In this document: in pieces, positions 27,093 to 35,857 of the stretch
Numbering within the stretch: position 1 is the stretch's first letter
How the letters are laid out: the number at the start of each line of letters is the position of its first letter
Origin: Olavius sp. associated proteobacterium Delta 1
GTDB lineage: Bacteria > Desulfobacterota > Desulfobacteria > Desulfobacterales > JAFDCJ01
DNA length: 64,000 bases
Direction: 5' to 3'
Assembly (NCBI GenBank): GCA_902749685.1
Contig: CACVKW010000771.1
Location: 1-64,000 of the forward strand
Position numbers and translations under genes: made by a program
The notes under the pieces: model-generated
Databases searched by the model: none
What the model was told of the DNA's origin: nothing
Seen by the model: the letters and a program-made list of their open reading frames with translations, nothing else

Positions 27093-28013
27093 TTACCGTT
27101 CACCTCGCCGGTAAGGTTCGGCCAGCATGGCAGGTGCATTCAGCCGACGGCTGTCCCGCAGCGCACCGATGAAAAGGACCAGCAACGTGGAGATATAGGG
27201 CAGCATGGCGAGAAAATTGGGAGATATGCCCAGCGGCTGAAGCAGATACTGGACAACAAATATGCCGCCAAAAAGAAAGGCCCCGATGATGGCCCGCATG
27301 GGATTCCATAACGCGAATATGGTCAGTGCGATAACGATCCATCCTCTACCGGCGGTCATGCCTTCGATCCATGATTTACTGTAAGAAGTAGATAAATGCG
27401 CTCCGGCCATTCCGGACAAAGCGCCCCCGATAATGACGCAGCAATATCGAATCCGGTAAACATTAATACCCTGGGTTTCCGTGGCCTGGGGATTTTCGCC
27501 GGCCGAACGGACGGCGATGCCTAGACGGGTGTACTCTAATGTAAACCAGGCGATGATCGCCAGGGCGATGGCCATATATAAAAAAGGGCTGTGTTGGAAA
27601 AAGATCGGACCGATAATGGGGATGTCTGACAAAACCGGAATCGGCCAGTCCTGCATCTTAATTGTCAGGGGTTTGCCGATGTAAGGCTTGCCGACCAGAC
27701 CGGAAATACCCAGGCCAAGCATCGTCAACGCCAGGCCGGATACGACCTGATTGGCATTCAGGGTAATTGAAACAAAGGCATGAATGATGGATATTAAGGA
27801 TGCGGCAATCATCGCCGCCAGCAGGCCCAACCAGGGGTTGCCCGTGACAAACGTTACGATAAAGGCCGTCACGGCACCGATGGCCATAACGCCTTCGACC
27901 CCAAGATTTAAGATTCCCGAGCGTTCACAGATCACTTCGCCGATCGTCCCCAACAGCAAGGGGGTACCGGCAATCAACGTTCGCTGTGCTACAGAGATAA
28001 TAATATCTTCCAA
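27093..28013 (-). CDS. ABC transporter permease, BMP/nucleoside-type importer (permease 2)
   Basis: A 306-aa inner-membrane permease of the BPD_transp_2 family, related to YufQ/NupC-type permeases of purine-nucleoside importers. It has about eight hydrophobic helices and the family motifs LGVEGVMAIGAVTAF near residue 37, NANQVVSGLALTMLGLGISGL, and the coupling-loop sequence TRLGIAVRSAGENPQATETQGINVYRIR. It is the last gene of the four-gene operon and starts three bases after the stop of permease 1. It should form the membrane channel together with that protein. Confidence 0.93.
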   Translation of the reverse strand: MEDIIISVAQRTLIAGTPLLLGTIGEVICERSGILNLGVEGVMAIGAVTAFIVTFVTGNPWLGLLAAMIAASLISIIHAFVSITLNANQVVSGLALTMLGLGISGLVGKPYIGKPLTIKMQDWPIPVLSDIPIIGPIFFQHSPFLYMAIALAIIAWFTLEYTRLGIAVRSAGENPQATETQGINVYRIRYCCVIIGGALSGMAGAHLSTSYSKSWIEGMTAGRGWIVIALTIFALWNPMRAIIGAFLFGGIFVVQYLLQPLGISPNFLAMLPYISTLLVLFIGALRDSRRLNAPAMLAEPYRRGER

Positions 28014-28016
28014 AGT

Positions 28017-29102
28017 CTAGATCCTTTTCGAACGCCACTGAAGCGTTACCTTGTTTTTTAAAAAGTAGTCGCCCATAATCAAAAACACAAGCAGGGTACC
28101 ATTAAATATCTGGACCGTCGCGGCCGGCAACCCCAGAGAGATTTGAATGGCATCGCCGCCGACCAGAATGCCGGCAAAGAAGAAGGCGGATAATATAACA
28201 AAAAATGGATTGAGCTTTGCCAACCAGGCAACAATTATGCCGGTGAAGCCGTATCCGGAGGAGATTGATTCAGGGTAGCTTAAATAATGGTGGATGCCGG
28301 CAGCTTCGCCCACGCCGGCTAATCCGGCCACACCGCCGCTGATCAACATAATAATCAGGGTTGTTCGGAAAAAATCGATTCCTGAATATTTGGCCGCTTC
28401 CGGATTTTCCCCAATCACCCGCACTTCGTAGCCGAATTGGGTTTTATAGATCGCGACGCCCAGGATGATGACCGTTGCAAGGGCGATCAGCAGGGTCCCA
28501 TAATGAATCCGAGAGCCGGGAATTAAGGACAAAATCGCCGAGGCCGGCAAATCGTCCGTATACGGGAATCCATATTTTGTTTTGCCACGCCAGGGACCGA
28601 CAATTAATAAAATCATGATTTGATTGCAGATATAATTCAGCATCAGGGTCGAAATGACCTCATTGATTGAAAACTTGATTTTAAGAATGGCCGGGATCAA
28701 TCCCCAAATGGCACCGCCCACAAATCCGGCTAAAAACATCAGTGGTACAATGACAGGGGCCGGCAGATGCGGTCCCCAGTTTAGTCCCACCCAGGTGCCG
28801 AAGATGGCCCCCATCAACAACTGGCTTTCGGCCCCGATATTCCAGAATTTAGCCCGGAAGGCAACCGCCAGGCCGCTGCCAATTAAGATCAGGGGAATGG
28901 CTTTGGTAATGGTTTCTTTCAGGCCATAGACGCTGCCGAATGAGCCGCTGAAGATCTTAGCCAGGGCGTAAAGCGGATTCACGCCAAAAGTGAGGAAAAT
29001 ACAACTGATCACCAGGAGTCCCGCCGCCAGCGATAACACCAGCGACAAAAATGAATGCCTTGGATGGAGGTCAATTCTTTCGGTAATTTTGAAATTAAGC
29101 AT
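28017..29102 (-). CDS. ABC transporter permease, BMP/nucleoside-type importer (permease 1)
   Basis: A 361-aa permease of the same family. It shows LKETITKAIPLILIGSGLAVAFRAKFWNIGAESQLLMGA near residue 60, INEVISTLMLNYICNQIM, and the coupling loop YKTQFGYEVRVIGENPEAAKYSGIDFFR. These closely follow the YufP-type sequence. It is the usual longer partner of the 306-aa permease. The start is 16 bp from the end of the ATPase gene, so translation is likely coupled. Confidence 0.93.
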   Translation of the reverse strand: MLNFKITERIDLHPRHSFLSLVLSLAAGLLVISCIFLTFGVNPLYALAKIFSGSFGSVYGLKETITKAIPLILIGSGLAVAFRAKFWNIGAESQLLMGAIFGTWVGLNWGPHLPAPVIVPLMFLAGFVGGAIWGLIPAILKIKFSINEVISTLMLNYICNQIMILLIVGPWRGKTKYGFPYTDDLPASAILSLIPGSRIHYGTLLIALATVIILGVAIYKTQFGYEVRVIGENPEAAKYSGIDFFRTTLIIMLISGGVAGLAGVGEAAGIHHYLSYPESISSGYGFTGIIVAWLAKLNPFFVILSAFFFAGILVGGDAIQISLGLPAATVQIFNGTLLVFLIMGDYFLKNKVTLQWRSKRI

Positions 29103-29118
29103 GTTTCCAATTCAGGCG

Positions 29119-30633
29119 CTAGATGCGCAAAGAACCGGCCATCATCAGGCCGATATCGTTTAACCGGGGATCTTCTGAACTGAGCACACCCATTAGCTCT
29201 CCCCGAAACATAATAGCAATACGGTCACATAATTCGAAAATTTCGTCCAGGTCTTCTGAAACCAGTAAAACAGCGCCGCCTTCTTTGCGGCGCCGCAACA
29301 GCTGATTGCGAAGATATTCGGTGGCGCCGACATCGAGCCCGTAGGTCGGATGGGATGCCACCAGCAAAGACGGATTTTCGTTGATTTCGCGCCCTAAAAT
29401 TAGTTTTTGAATGTTGCCGCCGGATAAGTTTTTCGTTTGAACATTGATGGAGGGAGCCAGTACTTTAAATTCCGACAACAGGGTCTGGGTATGTTGTTTG
29501 ATTTTAGAGTAGGCCAGAAAAAGTTTACTGGCGTACTTTTCTTTGTGATGCTGCTTTAAAATCGCATTGTCATAGAGGCAGAGACCGGGAGCAATTCCAA
29601 ATTTTATCCGCTCTTCCGGTACGTGTGCTATTCCGCTGTCGTAAATGTGGCGGGCCGATTGATTGGTAATATCCGTGTCCTCAATAAAAATCCGGCCGGA
29701 TTCTGCCTGTCGCAGGCCGGTGATGGCCTCTACCATCTCACGTTGACCATTTCCTGAAACGCCGGCGATACCGAAAATCTCATTGCGGTAAACGTCAAAA
29801 GAAATATTTTTTACCACCTCAATGTCTTTGTCGCCTTTGACGACAAGATTTTTAATGCTGAGGACCTTGGTGCTCCTTGCCATGGGCTCTTTTTCAATTT
29901 GAAAGATAATGTCCCTGCCGATCATCATGCGGGCCAGATCTTTCTTGTCAACATCCCGGGTTTCCGTCTGTCCGACAATTTGCCCCTTTTGCAGCACCGT
30001 AACCCGATCGCAAAGCTCCAGAATTTCATCCAGCTTATGACTGATCAAAATGATCAGGTGTCCCTGTTTTTTCATTTCCCGCAGGATTTTAAAAAGATCT
30101 TTTGACTCCTGAGACGTCAATACCGAGGTCGGCTCATCCAGAATGAGCAGATCGGCACCATTCATCAAGGCCTGGATAATCTCAACCCGTTGTTGTTCAC
30201 CGGCGGAAAGTTGCCAGACTTTTTTGGCAGGATCGATATGAAAATTAAATTTTTCGCAGAAGCTCAGAATAAGATCGGCAATTTGGCGCTGGGGGAACAG
30301 CTGGGGGCTTTTTTCAAAGCCCAGAACAATGTTTTCAGCAACCGAGTGGTTCTGTACGAGCATAAAATGCTGGTGAACCATGCCGATACCCTGCCGCCGG
30401 GAATCCAGCGGTGATTTAATGGTGATGTCTTGACCGTTGATTCGGATGGTTCCGGAGTCCGGCTGGTAAAGGCCGAATAATATATTCATCAGGGTTGTTT
30501 TCCCGGCACCGTTTTCGCCTAAAAGGCCTAGGATTTCCCCCTGCCGGATGGATAGATTAATATTAGAGTTTGCGATAACACCCTGAAATGACTTGGTAAT
30601 ATCTACCATTTCAAGGCTGTTTATTTTTTTCAT
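29119..30633 (-). CDS. ABC transporter ATP-binding protein, BMP/nucleoside-type importer
   Basis: A 504-aa double-nucleotide-binding-domain ATPase like YufO or MglA. The first half has LLGENGAGKTTLMN (Walker A), LSAGEQQRVEIIQALM (signature) and LLILDEPTSVL (Walker B). The second half has a degenerate Walker A (GIAGVSGNGQREM) and signature LSGGNIQKLILGREI, the family's typical asymmetry. The ATG at 30633 (MKKINSLEMVDITKSF) is preferred to a TTG 63 bases upstream. A stem-loop terminator precedes it, so it is probably made at lower levels than the binding protein. Confidence 0.94.
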   Translation of the reverse strand: MKKINSLEMVDITKSFQGVIANSNINLSIRQGEILGLLGENGAGKTTLMNILFGLYQPDSGTIRINGQDITIKSPLDSRRQGIGMVHQHFMLVQNHSVAENIVLGFEKSPQLFPQRQIADLILSFCEKFNFHIDPAKKVWQLSAGEQQRVEIIQALMNGADLLILDEPTSVLTSQESKDLFKILREMKKQGHLIILISHKLDEILELCDRVTVLQKGQIVGQTETRDVDKKDLARMMIGRDIIFQIEKEPMARSTKVLSIKNLVVKGDKDIEVVKNISFDVYRNEIFGIAGVSGNGQREMVEAITGLRQAESGRIFIEDTDITNQSARHIYDSGIAHVPEERIKFGIAPGLCLYDNAILKQHHKEKYASKLFLAYSKIKQHTQTLLSEFKVLAPSINVQTKNLSGGNIQKLILGREINENPSLLVASHPTYGLDVGATEYLRNQLLRRRKEGGAVLLVSEDLDEIFELCDRIAIMFRGELMGVLSSEDPRLNDIGLMMAGSLRI

Positions 30634-30804
30634 GCTGTTTTTCGATAGGCTGTTTCTTGCCGCCTGGTTGCGATTTGGGTCGTGGTCAAAAGGCAAGCGC
30701 GTAAAGGTTCAAAGCTCACCGTTCAGGGTTTACCTAAATATAAGGTGGCCAAGGATTTAGATTCAGCCAGATCATGAAACCCTGAACAGCCCCATCAAAA
30801 CAAA

Positions 30805-30833
30805 CGGGGAGCCGCAAAAATGCAGGCTCCCCG
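30805..30833 (-). terminator. intrinsic terminator after the BMP gene, inside the operon
   Basis: Read on the minus strand, CGGGGAGCC (30833-30825) and GGCTCCCCG (30813-30805) form a perfect 9-bp stem with an 11-base loop, followed by TTTGTTTTGAT. It lies 19 bp after the binding-protein stop codon and before the ATPase gene. Partial read-through would explain the usual excess of binding protein over transporter. Confidence 0.8.
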
Positions 30834-30851
30834 CTTCACGTTTCAACCATG

Positions 30852-32006
30852 TTATCTCGGAAGGCTGCCGACGACATTATCAACATAATACATAATACTC
30901 AACAGATCACCCTTGGAGGCGCGCTGGCCGCCTTCTATTTGAAGTTTTCCGGTGTTGTCTTTAATGGGGCCGGTGAAAGGATCAAATACGTCGACACCTT
31001 TTTTCATCTGTTCGTACCGTTTGACGACGAGGTCATAGGCCGAAAGTTTACCGAGATCGGGGGTATCGATTTTTACCGCTTTCAAATCATTGACAAATTT
31101 CGGGTTGATGATGCTGCCAAAAGTCCCGCCTAGGATCGCGGCCTTCTTGTCGGCCAACCACCACTCATCCTGATTTTTCCAGGTTCCGTTATATATGTCC
31201 TTTAAAATTTTGACATACATGACGCCCCAATCCACCAGCTGACCGGAAACAACCGAATCTTTTCCATACGGCAGCATCGGGCTGTAATGGCTGAACGTAT
31301 AGATCTGCTTACCTTTTTCAGTGTGTTCCTGACCGACTTCGATCACGGCCGGAGTGTCTTCGGTAAACGCCAGCGTATCACAGCCCTCGGCAATCAATGC
31401 TTCGGATGCTTCTCTGGCTTTATCGGGGCCGTACCAGGCGTAGATCCATTTGACATGAACTTCTGCCTTGGGGTTGGCGGCTTTTATCCCCAGGGCGAAG
31501 GCATCAATATGGCGGACCAGCTCCGGAATCGGAAAGGCGGCCACATAGCCGATTTTGTTGGTTTTGGTGAGTGCGCCGGCCATCAGCCCATTCAGATAAT
31601 AGGTTTGATACAGATCGGCGAAATAAGTCCCGACATTTTTTGACTGTCTAAAACCTGAGCAATGCATAAATTTTTTATCAGGGTACATCATGCCGGCTTT
31701 AAGGGTATCTTCCATGTAGCCAAAGCTGGTTGTAAAAACGACATCGACTTTTTCACCCTGCACGAAACGGTCGATAATTCTGGACGAATCTGCTTCCGCC
31801 ACCGATTCGATATAGACGGTTTCCAACCATTGCAGTTGCTGCTCGGCATATTTTCGGCCTACGTCATGGGCATGTGACCAACCGTAGTCACCCACCGGCC
31901 CCACGTAAATGAAACCGGCTTTCAGCTTCTTGTCCCCGGCAAATGCCAGGCCGGTGGCCAGAATTAAACCTAGACCAATGATGATTAAACTTTTTGCAAT
32001 TCGCAT
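30852..32006 (-). CDS. BMP-family (PnrA/Med-like) ABC transporter substrate-binding protein
   Basis: A 384-aa periplasmic binding protein. The ATG at 32006, seven bases after AGGAG, gives a clean signal peptide (MRIAKSLIIIGLGLILATGL, cleaved after AFA). KAGFIYVGPVGDYGWSHAHDVGRKY is the BMP (basic membrane protein) N-terminal motif, followed by VFTTSFGYMEDTL and KIGYVAAFPIPE. BMP proteins bind purine nucleosides or related ligands. The closest described subgroup also includes purine/adenine-like riboside importers. It is first in a four-gene import operon whose order matches such systems. Confidence 0.93.
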   Translation of the reverse strand: MRIAKSLIIIGLGLILATGLAFAGDKKLKAGFIYVGPVGDYGWSHAHDVGRKYAEQQLQWLETVYIESVAEADSSRIIDRFVQGEKVDVVFTTSFGYMEDTLKAGMMYPDKKFMHCSGFRQSKNVGTYFADLYQTYYLNGLMAGALTKTNKIGYVAAFPIPELVRHIDAFALGIKAANPKAEVHVKWIYAWYGPDKAREASEALIAEGCDTLAFTEDTPAVIEVGQEHTEKGKQIYTFSHYSPMLPYGKDSVVSGQLVDWGVMYVKILKDIYNGTWKNQDEWWLADKKAAILGGTFGSIINPKFVNDLKAVKIDTPDLGKLSAYDLVVKRYEQMKKGVDVFDPFTGPIKDNTGKLQIEGGQRASKGDLLSIMYYVDNVVGSLPR

Positions 32007-32276
32007 GATCCACTCCTTTTTTGTATGTATTTTAGCGACAAATAACATCCCCCAAAAAGTATTTGTTTTGAATAACGCAATATAAAGATTAAGGGGTATG
32101 GGGTCAAGATAAATTTGAGACTCAAAGGCCGCTTAATTCTAAAGATGCAGTTGGAGTTTTAGGTCAATTCGAGTCCCCGCGCGGGACTTACCGGTGTGCC
32201 TGCAGTTGGATTTCATTCGAGGATTTTCTATCGGATAATTCCACTTCCAGCTTGCTGTGTTTGATCCGTCCTATGC

Positions 32277-32684
32277 CTAGGGCATTATCGTGAAGCTTTG
32301 CTTTTTAGGCAACTTGTAGATGGCAAAATCCTTCCTGTCAAAAGTAACAACGTTTTGCATGCGTGTTTCTGTGGCAAGACAGACTATGGTGGCATCGGCA
32401 AAATCCATCGGCAAGTCAGCATATTTCTTCATCAGGGTTTTAGTCTTCTGCAGGCTCTTAGTGTTGGCTGGCACAATTTCAACGACAGATTCCAAAACAA
32501 AATCTAATGCCGCACACTGAGCTGAAATGGAAAAATTCAATAAATAAAGAACTTCAGTCAGAACCGCTTCAGTTGAATACAGCCTGCCGGAGAAATTTTT
32601 GAGCCATTGGACAGATTCAGCATGTCTTGTTTCACTGCGATCTATTAAAGCCACCCACGGACCGGTATCTATAATCGCTATCAT
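32277..32684 (-). CDS. PIN-domain toxin (VapC-like)
   Basis: A 135-aa PIN-domain ribonuclease. The metal-binding acidic residues are all visible: Asp6 in IIDTGPW, Glu44 in TEVLYLL, Asp94/Asp97 in PMDFADATIV, and Asp116 in TFDRKDF. VapC-type toxins cleave tRNA or rRNA. It overlaps the antitoxin gene by 4 bp (ATGA), the standard antitoxin-toxin arrangement. The following 270 bp to the ABC operon promoter contain no gene. Confidence 0.9.
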   Translation of the reverse strand: MIAIIDTGPWVALIDRSETRHAESVQWLKNFSGRLYSTEAVLTEVLYLLNFSISAQCAALDFVLESVVEIVPANTKSLQKTKTLMKKYADLPMDFADATIVCLATETRMQNVVTFDRKDFAIYKLPKKQSFTIMP

Positions 32685-32935
32685 TCAGTGCCCTTAATTT
32701 TTTTTATTAAATGATCACGATGGTTTTGGCCAAGATCCGAAATACCGCTCTCAACCACTCCGACAAGACGCTTCGCTTTGCTGTAAAGATCAGTCTTTTC
32801 ATAACCGCTATATTCTTCGAGGAATTTTCGAATCGCCATCCGGGTTACATCCGATTTTTTTAAACCGCTTGATTTTGCAATTTGTTCAATCTGGTAAAAA
32901 TATTCTTCAGGCATCCTGATTGTTAGCTGTTGCAT
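32681..32935 (-). CDS. ribbon-helix-helix antitoxin
   Basis: An 84-aa antitoxin. The N-terminal strand MQQLTIRMPEEYFYQIEQIA and helices SGLKKSDVTRMAIRKFLEEY form a ribbon-helix-helix DNA-binding domain. The C-terminal part should wrap the PIN toxin. Together they should autorepress from the palindrome just upstream. The pair is probably a stand-alone toxin-antitoxin module of a mobile type. Confidence 0.88.
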   Translation of the reverse strand: MQQLTIRMPEEYFYQIEQIAKSSGLKKSDVTRMAIRKFLEEYSGYEKTDLYSKAKRLVGVVESGISDLGQNHRDHLIKKIKGTE

Positions 32936-32967
32936 TTTTTTAGCCTTCCTTTTGTAATCTAATAGAT

Positions 32968-32997
32968 GACAATGTAATCTTTTTTACATCTATTGTC
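32968..32997. promoter_or_regulatory. inverted repeat upstream of the antitoxin (candidate operator)
   Basis: GACAATGTAA (32968-32977) is mirrored by TTACATCTATTGTC (32984-32997), with a 4-base insertion in the right arm. It lies 33 bp upstream of the antitoxin ATG, in AT-rich DNA where the promoter should be. This is the normal place for antitoxin-toxin autoregulation. Confidence 0.5.
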
Positions 32998-33371
32998 AAA
33001 ATATTTTCTCAATCCATTTCTTTTTCAAGCGGGCCAGCTAATAGGTCAATTCAGTCAACAACCCCAAAATCCCAGCATGCTGTGTTGGGGGGTGACCTTT
33101 AAATTATAACTTTCAGGCGTCGGGCAGACATCTGGCTATTATTTCGGTAAGGCGTGGTGACAAGCTCGCCAAAGCAGAGCTACCAGAGCTTGTAGAGGGA
33201 TTGAATGTTATAATTTAATGTCCCCCAATTTCGTCCCTCGTAAACTATTGATTTTTTCATTGTCGGCACTATATTTCCCTAATCGTCCCGGTTTTCCAGA
33301 TCTTCTCCTTTGTTTCATGACCCTTGTGATTTCTTTATGAGATTAAGAGGACTATTTGAAAGTCTGCAAAA
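32998..33371. other. intergenic region with possible gene debris
   Basis: No intact gene. A short open stretch near 33117-33218 reads like the end of a coding sequence (RHLAIISVRRGDKLAKAELP...), and CCCCAA/TTGGGG near 33061-33092 can pair. Taken with the decayed gene that follows, this looks like remnants left after insertions or deletions. Confidence 0.4.
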
Positions 33372-34240
33372 CTACGGGCCGGGAATAGTATATAATTCCC
33401 ATATCTCTTCATCGTTAAGAGCACGGTTATAGATCCATAGATTGTCCACAATACCGTTTATTGGGTGGGTATTAGATGAACTCTCACCGATCACCAACGG
33501 CCTCTGAGAGTCAATTAAATAGTGTTTGAATATCCATCAACAAAATCAATTGCTTTAATATTAGCGATCAAAGAAAAGGAGTTGGTTAAGCTAAGGGTAT
33601 CACTGTACGGAACTAGAATATAATCTTCATTGAAAAAATAAGCACTATTAGGATTGCCAAATCCATCTGTTGTCAATGTGGCGCCATAAACCGTTCCATC
33701 ATTCCCATTCCCACTTTCGTCGTTAGAATTACCATTGAACGGATAATTGGCCATGAGGCCTTCTGCTAATGTGTCATGAAAAATTTCGAATGTTCCATCC
33801 GATTCATCGTAGGGACCATAATGGATCCCATCGTAAGCTCTGATCCTGATCTTGTAATCAGTACCTTCAGGGAGGACAGAGGTATCCCATTCATAGGTGC
33901 CGATGCCGCCCGAGGCCGTGATCCTGTCTGAGACTGAGACGATATTCTGCCAGAAGGGTTCCCCTTGCAGCGCTGTGGCTCCGGAATCCGTGCCTACGAG
34001 CAGGTTTCTGGAATTACCTGAAAGGGCGGCCGCAGTGTTTGAGAAAATCGAGGGTGAACTGTCCCTGTATGATAGTCAATCCAGCGTCGGTGGCCACATA
34101 GAGGGTATTGTCGCCTGCCCGGCTGGGGTTACAAATAACTGATTGATTTAGCCAATTAGTGGAAGGCTGCCAAGAATAGCGTAGTCAGAACCACGATAAA
34201 CAATTCCATCCTGGTAATCGGTCCGAAATGGGTCGCATTC
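33372..34240 (-). pseudogene. decayed LamG/Fn3-like surface protein gene
   Basis: Read on the minus strand, three frames together give a recognisable protein. About 34200-34050 encodes TNWLNQSV and NTLYVATDAGLTIIQG. A frame change near 34045-34075 follows, then one frame open to 33515 encodes a Fn3-like piece (GTYEWDTSVLPEGTDYKIRI) and the start of a LamG domain (MANYPFNGNSNDESGNGNDG). That frame stops abruptly. The typical LamG ending (GIVDNLWIYNRALNDEEIW) appears in another frame at 33450-33372, with most of the middle missing. At least two frameshifts and a deletion are needed, and no start or secretion signal remains. It was probably a secreted or cell-surface beta-propeller/LamG protein. 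Confidence 0.7.
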
Positions 34241-34303
34241 AATGACGATTTTGCAAATTCTTTGATATTGACAGATATCTGCTTTGGCTATATGCTCATC
34301 TGC

Positions 34304-34459
34304 ATGAGGACAACACTCAATATAGGCGACGATCTGATGCGAACGGTTAAGAAACACGCAGCTGAAACTGACCGCACAATATCCGCTATCATCGAAACGG
34401 CCCCGCGTTTTCCTGGGATCCAGATCCTTACCCTTGATAAAACTCCCCACTCCTCATAA
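34304..34459 (+). pseudogene. truncated vapB-type antitoxin remnant
   Basis: The first ~33 residues, starting MRTTLNIGDDLMRTVKKHAA and followed by ETDRTISAIIETA, are a textbook VapB ribbon-helix-helix N-terminus. The sequence then runs into unrelated residues (PRFPGIQILTLD...) and stops. No toxin gene follows. A TTGACA box (near 34269) with TATATG about 15 bases later sits just upstream, where a vapB promoter would be. This appears to be the 5' end of a deleted toxin-antitoxin pair. Confidence 0.6.
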
Positions 34460-34507
34460 GGGTTTTTGAAATACAGGCTGGTTGTGTTGGGGTTGAAGCG
34501 CAAAAGA

Positions 34508-35476
34508 TTATTTTTCCCAAAGATCCGTGCTCAGATACTTCAGGCCTGAATCACAGATTAATACCACAGCGGTATTGCCCTTAAATTCAGTTTTCAATAA
34601 ATCCATGGCGGCGGCGACATTGGCGCCCGATGAAAAACCGGCAAAGATTCCCTCTTCTATTGCAAGGCGGCGCGTCGTTTCAATTGCCTGTTCATCGGTA
34701 ACTTTCAGATACCCGTCAATAAGTCCGCTGTCCAGCAAAGGCAGATCTACCATGGCATAACCGCCGCCCTGAATGCGATGGTTGGGATAGGTCACTGGTT
34801 CCCCGGCCAGGATGGCCGCGCCATCCGGTTCAACCAAAAAACACCCGATCTCCGGATTATGTTCTTTCAATGCCGCGGCGCATCCGGCAAACGATCCCCC
34901 GGTGCCGGCGAAATCACAGAATACGTCAATATTGCCGCCGAACTGCCGGATGATTTCCGGACCCGTGTGTAGGTAGTGGGCTCTAAAATTACCTTGCAGG
35001 CGGAATTGGTCGGCCCGAAATGCCTTGCGCTCATTGACGATGTTCCTTGTTCTCTGCTCCACCAGTTCCAGATCACCGCCTGAAACCTGACCGGGAACCG
35101 ACTCCGGCAGTTGATCGACCAGCACCACTTCAGCTCCTAAGGCGGACATCATGCGGGCTCTTTCAACCGAGTTGCCTTTGGACATGACGGCCACAAAGGG
35201 ATATCCTCTAATCCCGCAAACGATGGCCAAGCCGGTGCCGGTGTTGCCGCTGGTTAACTCCACCACGGTCTGGCCGGGTTTTAGCTCGCCGGAGGCTTCC
35301 GCATCTTCGATTATCTGGCGCGCAATTCGATCCTTTTTCGAAAAACCAGGGTTAAAAAATTCCAGTTTGGCCAGGATGCGGCCATCGATGCCACGGGTTA
35401 TTCTTGACAGGTCAATTAAAGGTGTGTTTCCAATTGATTCAATTACGGAGGGAAAAAGTTCCAGCGGTGTTGCCAT
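34508..35476 (-). CDS. PLP-dependent cysteine synthase family protein
   Basis: A 322-aa fold-type II PLP enzyme. IGNTPLIDL opens the family pattern. The PLP lysine lies in NPGFSKKDRIA, near residues 42-52 (usually NPGGSVKDR). SGNTGTG binds the substrate carboxylate, and AGTGGSFAG binds the PLP phosphate. It should make cysteine from O-acetylserine (or O-phosphoserine/homocysteine) and sulfide, or act as a related beta-synthase. The slightly unusual lysine motif means the exact activity is open. It is monocistronic, lies next to the degraded region, and is complete. Confidence 0.9.
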   Translation of the reverse strand: MATPLELFPSVIESIGNTPLIDLSRITRGIDGRILAKLEFFNPGFSKKDRIARQIIEDAEASGELKPGQTVVELTSGNTGTGLAIVCGIRGYPFVAVMSKGNSVERARMMSALGAEVVLVDQLPESVPGQVSGGDLELVEQRTRNIVNERKAFRADQFRLQGNFRAHYLHTGPEIIRQFGGNIDVFCDFAGTGGSFAGCAAALKEHNPEIGCFLVEPDGAAILAGEPVTYPNHRIQGGGYAMVDLPLLDSGLIDGYLKVTDEQAIETTRRLAIEEGIFAGFSSGANVAAAMDLLKTEFKGNTAVVLICDSGLKYLSTDLWEK

Positions 35477-35857
35477 ACCGGCTATCCTTTATATAACTAT
35501 TTGATTTAGGGTGATTTATATATTTTATACCGTTAAGCCTAGGCATCATGATAGATACACATCCCGTTGCCGACGTCAAGAAAAACTCAATTAAATTTAA
35601 TTTGACTGAATAAAAGTCAATATTATATGTGCTTGGATTAAGTGGTTCAATGTTCAGGGTTCTGAGTTTATCTCCCAAACAGCCCTTATCGAAGAGATAC
35701 TAAATTCATTGTATTAATAAAGCCGTTTGACCCAAGGGGGTATGTTGGGTATTCTGGATCTTGATCCATGTAACAAGCAACTTGCATCGGATTTAACCTT
35801 GAACCCTGTACCCGGAGCCCAGAACCTTAATAAGACCTTAGACGAAAGGGACTCATC
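35477..35857. other. divergent intergenic region, no gene seen
   Basis: About 380 bp between the cysteine-synthase-like gene and a CoA ligase gene transcribed away from it. It is AT-rich near both starts and so likely holds two promoters. Around 35795-35830 there is low-complexity AACCTTGAACCCTG-type sequence, which recurs near 11690 and 59220. I see no RNA structure. Confidence 0.4.

Noticed and set aside
34148-34450. 100-codon minus-strand frame between the decayed gene and the cysteine-synthase-like gene
   Set aside because: Its end overlaps sequence that belongs to the pseudogene in another frame and its start overlaps the vapB remnant. No ribosome site.
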